In this document: positions 1-11,224 of the stretch, piece by piece
How the letters are laid out: every line of letters starts with the position of its first letter
Numbering within the stretch: position 1 is the stretch's first letter
Assembly: GCA_004352715.1 (NCBI GenBank)
Contig: SCFE01000114.1
Span: forward strand, 528,263 to 592,262
Reading direction: 5' to 3'
Source of the DNA: Hofstenia miamia
Taxonomy: Eukaryota; Xenacoelomorpha; Acoela
DNA length: 64,000 nt
Notes under the pieces: model-generated
The model's database searches: none
What the model was told of the DNA's origin: nothing
Seen by the model: the letters and a program-made list of their open reading frames with translations, nothing else
Program-made: the position numbers and the translations under genes

Positions 1-250
1 TACATGTATATCTGAACTCGATTTGTAAATATCTGAACTCAATTTGTAAATATCTGAACTCAATTTGTATATTGCCGAACTATTGTGTAAAATTCTGAAA
101 GCGTATTGTATAGAGTTGAAGTCATTTTGTAAAATCTGAACTCAATTTAGAAATTGACGAATGAATTTGTAATTATCTGAACAGTTTTTGTATATAACTG
201 AATTCAACGTGTAAAATCTGAAATCATTTTGTAACTGGCTGAAACCAATC
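1..250. repeat. Degenerate tandem repeat, about 21-bp unit
   Basis: About a dozen diverged units with the consensus ATCTGAACTCAATTTGTAAA run from the window edge to near 250. The first three units are almost identical and later ones drift. The array probably continues left of the window. A related, more decayed stretch with the same TGTAAAT-CTGAA flavour lies at 8916-9010. Confidence 0.7.
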
Positions 251-1949
251 TGAAAAAGGTGTAGTTTACTAAGTAAGCCGGTAAATTGTTTACTGGAATT
301 CCTCCATTGATTTGTTGATAATTGCCCTGTTGAGGAAAGTTCTTTGACTAAGTCGTCTCTTCTATTGCTACACTTCAGTCTAAGACCAATACAATGCTTA
401 TAGAGCAATATCTCTAAGTAACCATTGAATTTCTAGTTATTCGGTTATTCGCTAGACCATTATTAACTCGTGTAGTATGTTATGCTGGGAAACGTGTTAT
501 CTTCTCAAAATAAATTTATTATAAGAATGCAACGCTTCTATGCTCCACATACATTGTGTAGTTGCTCTGCATTTTACCATCGGAGCTCCCATCTTCTTTC
601 ATTTCTTATGAAACTTGGGCTCTTTATGACTCTATTGTTGATGATCGAATCAAATGTTGTGATATCGATTATTCACAAGAGGATGTTACAAACGATCGAC
701 TGCGTATAAAAGTTAGATTTTCTAATCAATTTTGATAGAAACTTTCAAAAATAGTTGCATGTTTGTAAATTATGTCTTTAGATCCGGGATCTACAAGTGG
801 CGGTCAACAGCTAATGAAAAAGTACCAGAATCACTCTCTAAGCTTATACCATCTGCCCAGAGTTACTCAAAATCTCTGTATTGAAAAGTTTTCACGCAAA
901 ATGTAGCCTAACACTATTCAAAACTTGAAGTCTCCTTTTTTTAATTAGCTAAAAAATCATAATCGATATACGGTGGATCTCTTGCTATGAAGTTCGTAAC
1001 ATCGGCAGAGCTTGGAAAATTGGTGGTACCAGCAGCTTTTGCTGGTAATGGGTACCAACACTCTTCTGACTGGTGCCAGCATAAATGGAAAAATTGCTAA
1101 CATTATTAATATACCACAAAATGAATTATAGAAAATACAAAAACAAAAAGTATGTAAATTCAAATAAAACAAAAGCAAAAGCATAAAAATTAAAGCCCAC
1201 CATGCCATGTCCAATTCAACTTCGAATTCTAATTTCATAGTAGAATTCTAAATTAATACTAGAATGTTCAAATAAGGGCAAAAATAGCAACAGCTGTAAA
1301 AAAATAAATACTGTCTTTTATTGACCTGTTTACTAACCATGTTAAATAACATGCCACCCTGAATAATACTCTAGTAGAAAAATTATGATCGAACTACTAT
1401 TAGAAATACAACAAATTCAGAGAAGAATATTATTTGCTCCGGAATATCAATTCAGTTTCATTACTCGCTTCTTGCATGTTCTTAAGAAGTATATTTTGCT
1501 CGAAAACTATCTTATGAGATGGCAGCAGGTAGCTCAACGCTTCACTTTGACAACTTCCTTCTGATTAGAGAGAGTTTTTTTCGTAGATACTTTTTAGTTG
1601 ATCTAATAGATTTAGGTTTGGCTAAGTGACTGATCCATAGAATTTTCTTTTTCTAAACGGTTTTCAAATCACACCGAAAAGATATAATAACTTATTACTA
1701 GTAAGTATGTCATAAAAATCTATCATAAATTCCATTAATGCATGAAGTTAGTTGTATTTTGTTGCACTAGTAAATAGCTCTTACAAATTGTATGAAACTT
1801 ATCTCTTTTTATTCGCCAATATATAATTGTACGCAATATTATTACAATTATTTCCCCGAACAATTATTGATTACGCATCCTTGATCACATTGCCGTTTGG
1901 CCGTTTGACATTGGAATCGTCGTAACTGAAAGCAATAGAACACGTCATC
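251..1949. other. Non-coding stretch, no gene seen
   Basis: Only short open frames without recognisable motifs occur here. The one local structure I see is a small inverted repeat at about 1025-1054, where an ACCAGCA arm pairs with TTGCTGGT and the flanks are GGTACC on both sides. Nothing else can be supported. Confidence 0.5.
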
Positions 1950-3190
1950 TGTATCATGTCTATACTCCCATACACTCTCGCTTCCAGCCAAGCTTTTAAT
2001 AAAAATAGTACCAGAACACCTTCTCTGTCAATACATCTCTGCAATCTGGGAATCCAGGCTGCTGTAGCTCTTTGTATTTGCATTCCAGGCTTCTGTAAGT
2101 ACCGTTTTGAGGTCAGTAATTTTTTTTTTGATTTCATGCCTTAGGTATTGAGTTTTGATAATAAAACACTACAAATAAAGTAGTCCAAGACGTTTAGGTC
2201 TGGACTCTTAGCACGCTATTCATTTGGCTGAATGAAATCGGTGTATTAGCATGAAGCCAAGCTACTGAATTCGAGATATTTGAGCTCTTGCTCCGTCTTG
2301 TTGCCATGTCCAATCTCCTTGCATAATGTTCGGTAGTGTATACATGTTGGTTAACACTCTTTTTCTTTCTTTTATAGGCAGGAAGATGTTCTTGGTCCTT
2401 CGCGTACCCTTCAATAAATCTGAGCGCTGTTCTGCCATGCCATGAAACTGCTGCATAACAGATAATTGAAGGCATTTGGTGGTCGACTTCCACTAATAAG
2501 TCTTCATCGGGAATGTCTGTTTTAACAGTACATTCTCGATAAATTCAATCATTCCGAGTGTTTAAAGGCGCGCAAGATCGAAATTGGCCCAATCAGAGAA
2601 CCATACTGTTTTCCAAGTTCTTGTGAACTTGTTTTTCATTGCTGTGCACTTAACTGCATGACTTTTTTTGTGTATAGGTTTTAATACATTTGTTTTAACT
2701 CTTCTGTAGCACTTTAAAGTGGAGGCCTTCAAAATGCGTGACACACTGCCTTTTGATGTTCCTAGAACAGCAGCAATTTCTCTTTGAATATAGTGAGGCC
2801 TTGACTTGTCTGGTGGGGTTACAGCGAGGTTCACAACTTCTCTGCGAGCAGGCGACAAATGTTGCTGAACAAGTCCACTTCCTCGTTTACGTGAGGTAGA
2901 GACCTCGGGACCTTCCAAACTTAACCTTGCTGTAAATGCATAAAATTGATAGCGGCAAAAAATTAGGGAGTATTTTCTTGCATTTTATAGGTCCCCAAGT
3001 AGGATTTTCTTCTTTGAATAAAGTAATTACTTTCCGCTGCAAATCCGTAAGTTGAGCCATTATATATAAAATGAAATAAAAAAGAATTAAATACTATCGC
3101 CATATAGTATTGCTAACTAAAATGCAAACAACTAATATTATACAGATATGCATATCAAATATCCTTTGGTTTTTTGTGGGACACCCTGTA
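1950..3190 (-). mobile_element. Decayed mariner-family DNA transposon
   Basis: This is a mariner-type element of the IS630-Tc1-mariner superfamily, read on the minus strand. The transposase starts at an ATG at 3060 (MAQLTDLQRK). It continues through a helix-turn-helix-like region (IQREIAAVLGTSKGSVSRIL, about 2740-2800), the first catalytic segment VWFSD near 2610, AAVSWHGRTALRFIEG near 2420, the second catalytic segment WQQDGA near 2300, and SPDLNVLDY near 2190. A C-terminal piece (WIPRLQRCIDREG) lies near 2040. These blocks fall in different frames, so frameshifts have destroyed the gene. The 5' terminal inverted repeat is present at 3171-3190, but I find no matching repeat at the other end, so the left end is lost or unrecognisable. 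The element probably sits in an intron of, or just upstream of, the EXOC8-like gene. Confidence 0.8.
3171..3190 (-). repeat. Mariner terminal inverted repeat with TA target
   Basis: On the minus strand this reads TACAGGGTGTCCCACAAAAA, the typical outer end of many mariner elements, preceded by the TA target dinucleotide. It lies 110-130 bp upstream of the relic transposase start, which is a normal distance. Confidence 0.8.
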
Positions 3191-3539
3191 TTAATCTGAT
3201 TGGATGTAACAGCAAGTTGAACGGAGGCTCTTTTTTACTTATTTTCTTGCCATGCCATAAATAACCTGAAAAGTGGTCATAAACTGAATTTGGTGCGTGA
3301 AATTCAAAGGGAGTCAAAGTGCGTAAAAAGTAAGAAAGTGAGTTCTCACCATAACCCGGGCTCTGATTGAATATTAAATGTAACATTTCAAGAAGTTTGA
3401 CGTTATGCCATATAAGAATTCAAGTTTACCAGTTTGTAGACAGTGTTAATATATGATATCTTTAATTTTCAAATTAATTTAAATGGTGAGAATTTTAAGT
3501 GATTATGATTATTTTTTAATTCTTCTTTTTTCTGTTTAG
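3191..3539. other. Probable intron sequence, no gene seen
   Basis: AT-rich DNA between the mariner end and the first recognised EXOC8-like exon. It ends in a pyrimidine-rich tract and TTTAG at 3535-3539, a good splice acceptor. A short minus-strand open frame here has no recognisable content. Confidence 0.5.
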
Positions 3540-4476
3540 GATTTTTCCAAGGTGATTGTTGAGCTAAAAGAATTTATTTCTCAACTAGCCCTGACTGGAA
3601 TGGACTTAGCATTCTTTTTTGAAGACGCCTTAAGTGAGTTTCTAAGTGAAGTCGTTTCCAAGCAAGCTCTCAAAATCAAACAGGTTTGATTTCAAGAAAT
3701 TATATTCTAATATAGTGTTACTTCATTAAATTATTAATGGTAGAAATCGAAAGATTTTTTGTAAATTTCTCACGCATTATATATTTTTCTAACTATACCT
3801 GAAATATTTTTACTAATGAGTCAAACTACCAGTAGTTATAAATTTATAAATTTAAGCGTTAAATTTTGTTCTTTGTGATTTACAATAAATTTTCTGTGAA
3901 AAATCAAAGCTTTGTGCAATCATGTCAACTTATAGTAGATAGGTTGATTTTGCTAATTCGTATTCCAGAAAACTATATTCATTTCCATTTTAGGGAAGAG
4001 GTTACAAAATAACTTACACTAAAGTTGCTTATTTGAAATATGAAAATATGAGATGCAAAAACATTCTAAATATTTTATTTATTTATTTATTTTAGCTGCT
4101 CGTGGATGCTTTGCGATATAACTCTCAAAAACCATTGGTGTTTGATCGCAAGGCTGACTTTGCCAGCGCATTACAGGAAATGGAACTTGTTGGGCTTCGT
4201 CACGTAGATAACCTCGTGCACAAGGATTCCTTCGTCTGCTCCAAAGCTTTGTTTTCATTTATCATGTCTTTCATTCATTTCTGTGAGGATTCAACCGTCT
4301 TGTTTTTTATTGAACTCAATCCCCAAGTGGCAAAGTCTATCAAAAGTATTATACATACGTTTTCCACAGAAGTCAAACATGTGAAGACACCCTCGATATC
4401 AAAAGAATTCTCCAAATCCATTCAGTTTATAGAAAACGAAGTTATACCTTTTATTGAATCAAAGTTCTTACAGTAG
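3540..4476 (+). CDS. EXOC8: Exocyst complex component 8 (Exo84)-like, last two exons
   Basis: Two in-frame exons are visible: 3540-3683 (48 codons, acceptor TTTAG, donor CAG/GTTTGA) and 4096-4476 (126 codons plus stop, acceptor TTTTAG). Both junctions are phase 0. The product ends in FIESKFLQ. The segment ELKEFISQLALTGMDLAFFF, the later helix-rich stretch with SKALFSFIMSFIHFCEDS, and the near-terminal ENEVIPFIESKF line up in order with the C-terminal cargo/tether helices of animal EXOC8. That protein is a subunit of the octameric exocyst, which tethers secretory vesicles to the plasma membrane. The N-terminal part (coiled coil and PH domain) would lie upstream and is not seen in the window. 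The match is from remembered family features at moderate identity, so another rod-like tether subunit is the main alternative. Confidence 0.6.
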
Positions 4477-5147
4477 ATACAAGCCATTTCCATATTATTT
4501 TATTGATTCTATTTTAAGATTTTTATAATTCCTTTAGGTAATGAAAACTTTTGATTTGAAAACAACCTATTGTTTTTATGATATTACAAAATAATTTTAA
4601 TGGAAGCATTATGTAATCTCTCATAGATTATATTTCTCAAAGATTTAGAACTTTCCCATTTGGTTAAATTTGATAACCGCTTTATGAAAACTAAAAATTA
4701 TTTTTTGATGGCTTGTTAATTATAATTTATTAATTTATGTATTTCTACTTTTTGTAAATGCAATCGGTTATTTATAAATATAGTTTATTTTGTCTATAAC
4801 ATTTTCATTTGTTATTTAGATTGAATTTTCATTCCAACATTTTTCTTCAGGTTTTATGATGCGAATACTTAACTCTCAGCCGACTCTTAAGGCAACAGAG
4901 CATCCAAATTTTAAAGCAAAGTTTTTCGTTATTTTTTTGCAAAATATAATTATTTGTTCCAATTTTATTGGGGAAAGTATTATATTATTCTTCATGTTTC
5001 AAAATATTTTTATTTTTCAATTGAATATTTTTCACAACCCTCCTTATAAAAGGTACAAGAAAGCGAGATTAAAAAGTGTTTGGCAATAAATTGTGCTGCT
5101 TAAGCTTCTATTGAAAATGTGTTGACTGGTTGTATATTTTTTCCTAG
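4477..5147 (+). other. 3' UTR / intergenic region with poly(A) signal and acceptor
   Basis: AT-rich sequence after the EXOC8-like stop. It contains AATAAA at 5085-5090 and, about 60 bp later, a T-rich tract ending TTTTTTCCTAG at 5137-5147, immediately upstream of the RNase H1 start. That tract looks like a splice acceptor for a 5' leader exon or for spliced-leader addition. An open frame at 4856-5089 has no recognisable content. Confidence 0.5.
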
Positions 5148-5160
5148 AATTAAAAATGAC

Positions 5161-6447
5161 ATGAGAAGAGCGGGTGTAATGGGAAGAACTTCGCAAAAGT
5201 ATTATGCAGTTGCCAAGGGGCGCTCCACTGGTGTGTTTTTCTCGTGGGCTGGTGACAATGGAGCTGAATGCCTAGTGAAAGGCTTCCCGGGCGCAATATT
5301 TAAATCCTTTTATTCAAGAGCCGAAGCCGATGATTTCATCAAAATGAATTCTAACCAACCAACGAAAACCTCCACTTTTAAGCATAAGAACACCACAAAC
5401 GTTGCTAAAGCAAATTATTCCAGCATCATAAATACTGACAAGGCAGGATATATTCTATTTTTTAATAAATGTTTTATACAATTTGCTGCAATATGTTACT
5501 CGCTGGAAAAGGTCTATCTGAATTTGCATATTATAAGTTTAGTGTACATTAATAAAGGACTACCTGCTTATCTCATGTACTCTATTTATTCTATGGTTTT
5601 CTCGTTTCTTATAGTTGTATAGCACATTTATGTTTTTTTGCTTGGAGTCTTCCGCACAATCAATTTTGATGTGATTAATTTAGTATGAACAAAACTCTCC
5701 CATTGTTGCATACACAGATGGTTCCTGCATCAATTCACGCGGCGGTGTCGGTGTTTTCTTCCCCTCGCAGTCAAGTTGGTCAATTTCAGAACCATTGCCA
5801 ACATCTTCAGCTCAACAGGCTACTAATCAAAGAGCCGAATTAACTGCAGCATGTCGTGCCTTGGAAACACTTATCCAGCACAAACATTCCTCTGCTATGA
5901 TTATCACAGACTCTGCTTACACCATAGGATGTGCTACCACCTGGATCAATCAATGGAGACATAATGGGTGGCGGAATTCTCATAATAACCCCGTTGCTAA
6001 TCTTGACCTAGTTAAAAGGCTTGAAAATGCCTGTAGTTCAATTAATGTTTCTTGGAAGCATGTGCGTGCTCATCAGGGCGAGCCTGGTAATGAAGAAGCT
6101 GATAGGTTAGTGGTTTCTTACGTTAAAAATAGGGTGCTTTGATATTTCCTCATTGTGAACTAAGAATTTGTTGGGCTATTTCAGTATATTTGTAATTCTT
6201 TGCAACGTGAGATATTTTTTTTATTAAGTCTATTGGTTTACCAAAAATTGATAACGTGAATTGAAAGTTATTATCAATGTCATGTATTGATTAAATGTTC
6301 TTCTTATAATTTATATTTAGACTTGCTAAACTGGGTGCTTCTTCATCTTTAGGAAAGTTGCAGTGCTTAGATAGTTGCAAAGACGAACCTGCTCAATTTG
6401 ATGATAGTCTTCAAATTTTTGATGAAGTCGTGCATCTTAAAGGTTAA
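5161..6447 (+). CDS. RNASEH1: Ribonuclease H1
   Basis: The gene joins 5161-5511, 5684-6105 and 6321-6447 into 299 codons plus stop, close to the animal norm of just under 300 aa. Exon 1 carries the N-terminal hybrid-binding domain (YYAVAKGRSTGVF, then VKGFPGAIFKSFYSRAEAD). Exon 2 carries the catalytic domain with the acidic active site: D in YTDGS, E in NQRAEL, D in IITDSAYT, and the HVRAHQG...GNEEADR end with its histidine and last aspartate. Exon 3 restores the last arginine codon across AG/GTTAGT...TTTAG/A and ends VVHLKG. The exon 1 donor AAG/GTCTAT is my weakest junction, but its phase fits exon 2. The enzyme cuts RNA in RNA:DNA hybrids in nucleus and mitochondria. Two in-frame starts (residues 1 and 7) are present. 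A two-codon upstream frame, ATGACATGA at 5156-5164, overlaps the chosen ATG. No clear mitochondrial presequence is visible from 5161. Confidence 0.93.
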
Positions 6448-7749
6448 ATTTACAACTATTTAAAATCTTAGCTTTCGTGTTTCCTTCAATTTCATCGATT
6501 TGGCAAACACTATTGCCACAATATTACATGCAACATCAACACTGAGCTTTCCAAAATATTTATTAATTCACAATTTTTTTTTCAGTTTGGAAATGAGACG
6601 ATTGTATAAAGAATGCATATCAGCTTTCTCCGCTCATTTGGCTTTGATAAATTGTTTTCAGGCGTTGTCTAAAACGAATGTCTACATGTTTCTTATCAGG
6701 ATCTTGAGAAATGTGAAATTGCAATTTTACTAGATGTTTACTGAAGAAAATTGAATCCCATGAGTTCAAATAGATTGAGATTCACGAACACAGTCAAACT
6801 TACATATCTGGCAACGATTTCCTAAAAATAACATCAACAGTGTTTTCTACTTGAAAAATTTTAATATAGAATGCCATTTTTGCCATTTTTTGGTTAGATG
6901 ATAATAAAGCTAATATCAAGTTTTATATATTCATTTACGATGTTTCGCTTGCAACTAGAGAAGTATAAAATATAAATTCAAGATTTCGAAATAATAGTAT
7001 GCGGAGAGGATTTTATTTAACAAACTAACATACGTTTGAGCCTTTTGGCATTTGAATTCGATTGAACCATATTCTTATCACTCACTTTGACAAAGCAATC
7101 GAGGAAAGTCTAAGATGGGAATAAGGCATGTTGGCCACATGTTGCATTGATTTTCCATTTCGATTTTAGATTTAGGAGCATACACAATGTCTTCTTTTAT
7201 TTGTGTATCATTGTTTTCGAGGAATTTTCAACTAAGATCTCGAATTGTCTCTAGTATTATCCACTTTATTTCTCCTTCTTTTCAGTGCGAAGTGTGTATG
7301 TAGTCCTAAGGGCATAGTACACTGTCTTGAAGCCTATCATACAAGGGATTTGCAAAGTAGGAGGTATTGGATGATTGATTACCACAATTTGTTTGCATTA
7401 ACATAAGCTTCTTCAAAACAGTTGTTATTCTACAAGGTGATCATTGAATTCCATTGCATCATTAAATTTGAAACTAATGTTTTGCATTCTAGATGATTGT
7501 TTTAACATACCATTGTTAACTATGCCAAATGAATTCTCTATCGTGTAATTTTTGGCTGGTTGAGAGATGCTCTTATCTTTAAAAGAAAACCTACATTTTA
7601 TACTATATGTCCTTCACATCCCAAGTGCAAATGTGATATCTCATTAAATGCTGAATGGTTTCTTCTATGGCAAACAAACATCATTCATGGAATGAAATCT
7701 TTTTATTTACATTATAAAATATATGCGAATATTTTATTCATATTTATAG
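6448..7749. other. Intergenic or intronic DNA, no gene seen
   Basis: Short open frames (for example at 6500-6733 and 7560-7757) lack motifs and start context. Part of this may be an intron of the gene whose last exon begins at 7750. Confidence 0.5.
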
Positions 7750-8073
7750 TGTTTTAAGCAACGATATTCACCTCTTATTCCACTCATTGGGGTATGCTCA
7801 CATGTTAAAATGTATCAACCATCGATGTCGGAGCATTCTCTTCGCAGTATATGCTGTAATCTTCTGCTCAAATGTGGAGTGACTCATGTTGAATACATTG
7901 TGACTGATGGTTTGAAACCATCTGAAGCCGCTATTGTAAGAATCAAGAAGATTGGATTATCAGAGTTAAGGATTTCTCAAGAATCCAACGCTTCTGTTGT
8001 GGTCTTCAGCAATGGAGTACTGATTGAAGGCGAACTCACAAACTCATCATGTGTTACAATATTAAAATGTTAA
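7750..8073 (+). CDS. Unrecognised protein, probable last exon
   Basis: An open frame of 107 codons plus stop follows a possible acceptor (TATTTATAG at 7741-7749). It contains KCGVTHVEYIVTDGLKPSEA, then RIKKIGLSELRI and NASVVVFSNGVLIEGEL, and ends TILKC. The alternation of charged and beta-strand-like segments looks like folded protein, and AATAAA lies at 8091-8096, only 18 bp after the stop, as expected for a terminal exon. An ATG at 7810 could instead start a short 87-aa gene. I do not recognise the family. Upstream exons have not been found. Confidence 0.5.
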   Translation, partial: CFKQRYSPLIPLIGVCSHVKMYQPSMSEHSLRSICCNLLLKCGVTHVEYIVTDGLKPSEAAIVRIKKIGLSELRISQESNASVVVFSNGVLIEGELTNSSCVTILKC

Positions 8074-8090
8074 TTTATTCAATAAATTTT

Positions 8091-8096
8091 TTGTCT
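8091..8096 (+). terminator. Poly(A) signal AATAAA
   Basis: Canonical hexamer 18 bp after the stop codon at 8071-8073, followed by a T-rich stretch. Confidence 0.55.
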
Positions 8097-8324
8097 CTAA
8101 CGGACATTGGAATAATTTTTTATATAATGATTAATTAGACGTGTGCTGAATTTTACTCATCATTTACTTTGATTATAAGATGTTTGCTTCTAAACTTATT
8201 GCGGATTCCAAAAACTTTGTAGTGTTGTATTTGTTTGAAGATGTTGTATTTACACTTCCTTGCACAAACATTTCATGTAAATAGATTATATAGGAAGAAC
8301 GATTTGACAAATTGCCTTTAAAAC

Positions 8325-8540
8325 ATGGGCGTTCTAAACTTTCTCAGTGCAATTGTGTGGTTTATTCTTTTGATATTCCTCGCTTGGCCAATTGCCTTTT
8401 TCCTATCTTTCTTTTACGTGCTGCTTTTACCGTTTACTGCCTGTATTCCAATGTGCGCGGACATCGCTGGATTCATTTTCAAGGGCGTCAATCTTCCATT
8501 CACGTGTGCAAAGAAAATGATTCAAGAAAAAATTTGTTAA
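8325..8540 (+). CDS. Small membrane protein, 71 aa
   Basis: A single-exon frame starts at ATG 8325 in a good context (AAAACATGG) and ends EKIC at 8540. Residues about 3-36 are strongly hydrophobic with an internal LAWPIAFF turn, suggesting one long or two closely packed membrane segments. A more polar tail follows with four cysteines and KGVNLPFTCAKKM. The composition and the proline- and cysteine-marked tail resemble a short, intronless membrane protein family I have met in invertebrate gene sets, but I cannot name it and assign no function. An overlapping frame from 8312 in another phase is a shadow. Confidence 0.55.
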   Translation: MGVLNFLSAIVWFILLIFLAWPIAFFLSFFYVLLLPFTACIPMCADIAGFIFKGVNLPFTCAKKMIQEKIC

Positions 8541-8711
8541 GTAAATCCAAAGAACAAGCTGTTAATTTGAATTTAGCAAGTTTTGCATTACTAGTATTCA
8601 ATCTATATTTCTTATAGTCCTTAAAATTTGTAAAGTCCTCATTTTATAAGGTTTTTGCAAACTGCCTCTTTAGATAAATAGATTTTTAAGTCGGTATGGT
8701 ATATATATATA
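8541..8711. other. 3' flank and start of a (TA)n tract
   Basis: AT-rich flank of the small membrane protein gene. A (TA)n tract begins at about 8699 and runs into the gap. Confidence 0.6.
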
Positions 8712-8866
8712 NNNNNNNNNNNNNNNNNNNNNNNNNNNNNNNNNNNNNNNNNNNNNNNNNNNNNNNNNNNNNNNNNNNNNNNNNNNNNNNNNNNNNNNNN
8801 NNNNNNNNNNNNNNNNNNNNNNNNNNNNNNNNNNNNNNNNNNNNNNNNNNNNNNNNNNNNNNNNNN
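8712..8866. other. Sequence gap (155 N) inside a (TA)n microsatellite
   Basis: The gap is flanked on both sides by pure TA repeats (8699-8711 and 8867-8896), so the missing bases are probably more of the same microsatellite. Confidence 0.9.
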
Positions 8867-8900
<34 letters not shown>

Positions 8901-8915
8901 TTGTATTCAGATCTT

Positions 8916-9010
8916 TCTACTATGTAAATCCTGAAATTGGGCGTACAAAAAGCTGACGTATTCAGATTCCCATAGTACAAAGAGCTGAAGTTTTAGTAAA
9001 GCTGAAAAAA
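8916..9010. repeat. Decayed short repeat related to that at 1-250
   Basis: Repeated pieces of the form GTAAAT-CTGAA and TACAAA-AGCTGA recur four or five times. They share wording with the 21-bp repeat at the left edge of the window. Confidence 0.35.
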
Positions 9011-10759
9011 TAAAAATTCTTAAATTTTTGTGTTGGCTATGTCTTTTGTGATAAAGCAAATATGTGTACTAAATTTCAGAGTGAAATGCTTTTTGAATAA
9101 AAATTTTTTTAAAAAATTTAAAATGTTACATATATCAGCTTTTTGTACAGACACTTACATAATAGGGCAACACATGCTAAGAAGAGGAAAAACTTCAAAA
9201 AACAACTTAAATTATTTTTCACTTCAAAAAATAACTTTTTTATTGCTTTCATATTATTTTAGTTTTTGAAAATTGTTTCTTTGTAAGTTACAAATTCCAT
9301 TCTTACACTATAGTAGTAGAAATTCGAAAAAACTGGAAAATAGTTGCATAATGCTTCTACATGTAGTAGTCAATTTCTAATTTTACAATTTTTAAATACA
9401 AATCTATGTGTGTACAATAAATATTAATCCCGAAATGTACGAAAAACTATAATGCTTTCCCAATTTTGTATGTATGTATATTTTATAGATTCGCTATGTA
9501 AGCTTTGTAAAAAATAGACCCGCCTTGTACACAATACATTTTCTTCAACTAAAATTAATTCCTAAGAACTTCTTGTTAATTTGGAATAGGCGCAAAGAAG
9601 TTTGGCTAAACTTACAATACAGAAAAAATTATGCATATAATGTCATATATTATAGGAAAAATGTCAAATGTGAACAAGCAATATAGTATTGTTTGAAATA
9701 GGTGTTAAATATGTTATCTTGCTCTAACTAAACTGGTATCGATTTAATCAATGGTATTGAGCAAATCATTCGGTTTTGTGCTACAGTTGTACAGGTTTCA
9801 ATAATCTTTATTTTAGATTGATTCACATTGTAAACATGCCATCTGCATATGCCAAATCTCAAATATTTTATAAGAAATTCAGGATCTACGCAATTCAAAT
9901 CCGGTTAGGCAAATCGGCCAAAATTTCGTGAATTTACAACTGATAAAATGATTCTCTGTAAATGTGCATTTACAAAAACTACACTTAAAGTTCAACAAAG
10001 AATAAATTTTCCAACTGATTGTATTACAGAAAAGTTATTTCTAAGTTCATGTATATTATTTCCAAAAATTTGTTACCATCCAGCTACAAGTTCAGAAAAT
10101 GCCAACTGAATACTTAAAGGCGATTCAATGAGATGCTATATTTTCACTTCAAATAACCGAAAATGACTACGAAGACATATTGAAAGTTTTCAGAAATTCT
10201 AATTATATTTAATTGTTTTTGATGAATTTAACAAATTTAGGTTAAATAAATTGCGAAAACTCATTCCAAGAAACTCGCATATTTGAAAAAAGTTTAGTGA
10301 AAACGAACACTTAAAATACAATGTCAAAAATACAATCATTAATTTATCTAAGAAGCATCATAGTAATAGGCAAAAAGAAGGATTGTCATGGGGATTAAAA
10401 ATGAGTCGGCCAACAAAATTTAATTGAACTGTACCAAAAAATTATTGAGAAGTGATGTTCCAAAACTTAGATTCTCACGAAATTTAATAAATTAAGAGAA
10501 TCAAAAGTCGAAGTTGAAACTTATTCTTGAGATCAGTAATAGTAAAAAAATCGAATTTTCCATCCGTTTTGCAACACGTTTTAAAACTTTAAAAGCAATT
10601 CATAATCTTAAGCCTAATAAATAATGTGGGCCCTCTAAAATTCTTTCATAGGCCCTTAAAATCACTGCACATATGATTGCCATGTTGTGAACCCTTAAAT
10701 TACATATTTAACGAATGCAAAATTATAGGCCAATTTTTATCAAATCTCCAATAAACAAT
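9011..10759. other. Non-coding AT-rich DNA, nothing recognised
   Basis: No long open frame, splice-site pair or transposon end stands out. The last few hundred bases may be decayed 5' parts of the LINE relic that becomes readable at about 10.8 kb. Confidence 0.5.
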
Positions 10760-11165
10760 ACGCATTCAAGAGAGTATTACATTATCAAAAAACGGAACAC
10801 CTAAATAAATACAATCTTTTGTCAAATACTCAATTTGGATTTCGAAAACAATTTTCAACTACTGATGCTCTTTTAATATCTATAGAAAATTCGAGATCTT
10901 CACTTAAACGCAAATAAATTCCTAGCTATTGTTTTTGTTTTGTTAATCACAGCATACTCATATAAACATTATCTTATATGGGATTTTCTTATGTTAGCAG
11001 AAATTTGATAACCAGGTATTTGAAGCACAGATATCAGAGAGTAAAGATAAGCGTTGTTTTCCGATTGGCTACCTGTTAACAATTGTGTTCCTCAAGGAAC
11101 AATTCTTGGTCCCCTTTTTTCAGTATATATGCAACTGATATGCACATGAAAACTGATCAAGTGAA
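10760..11165 (+). mobile_element. Non-LTR retrotransposon relic, reverse transcriptase fragment
   Basis: Broken frames give TQFGFRKQFSTTDALL (about 10828-10880), YLKHRYQRVKI (about 11017-11050) and VPQGTILGPLF (about 11089-11121). These are the consecutive fingers-to-palm motifs of CR1/Jockey-type reverse transcriptases. The frame is interrupted by stops and shifts, and the catalytic YADD block is not reached before the sequence changes. It faces a second fragment of a similar family on the other strand, which begins about 60 bp later. Confidence 0.75.
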
Positions 11166-11224
11166 GCGAAGTGAAATATCTATATTTACAGTTGCTTTTT
11201 ACAATATTAAATAATGTTTACAAC

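Noticed and set aside
1956-2144. Short + strand frame opposite the mariner relic
   Set aside because: Shadow of the minus-strand transposase C-terminus.
5119-5160. RNase H1 start at 5119
   Set aside because: That codon is GTG and lies before a probable splice acceptor. The ATG at 5161 is preferred.
8639-8980. Open frames with IYIYIY runs on both strands
   Set aside because: Translations of (TA)n microsatellite and the N gap. Also rejected at 23306-23500 and 49890-49930.
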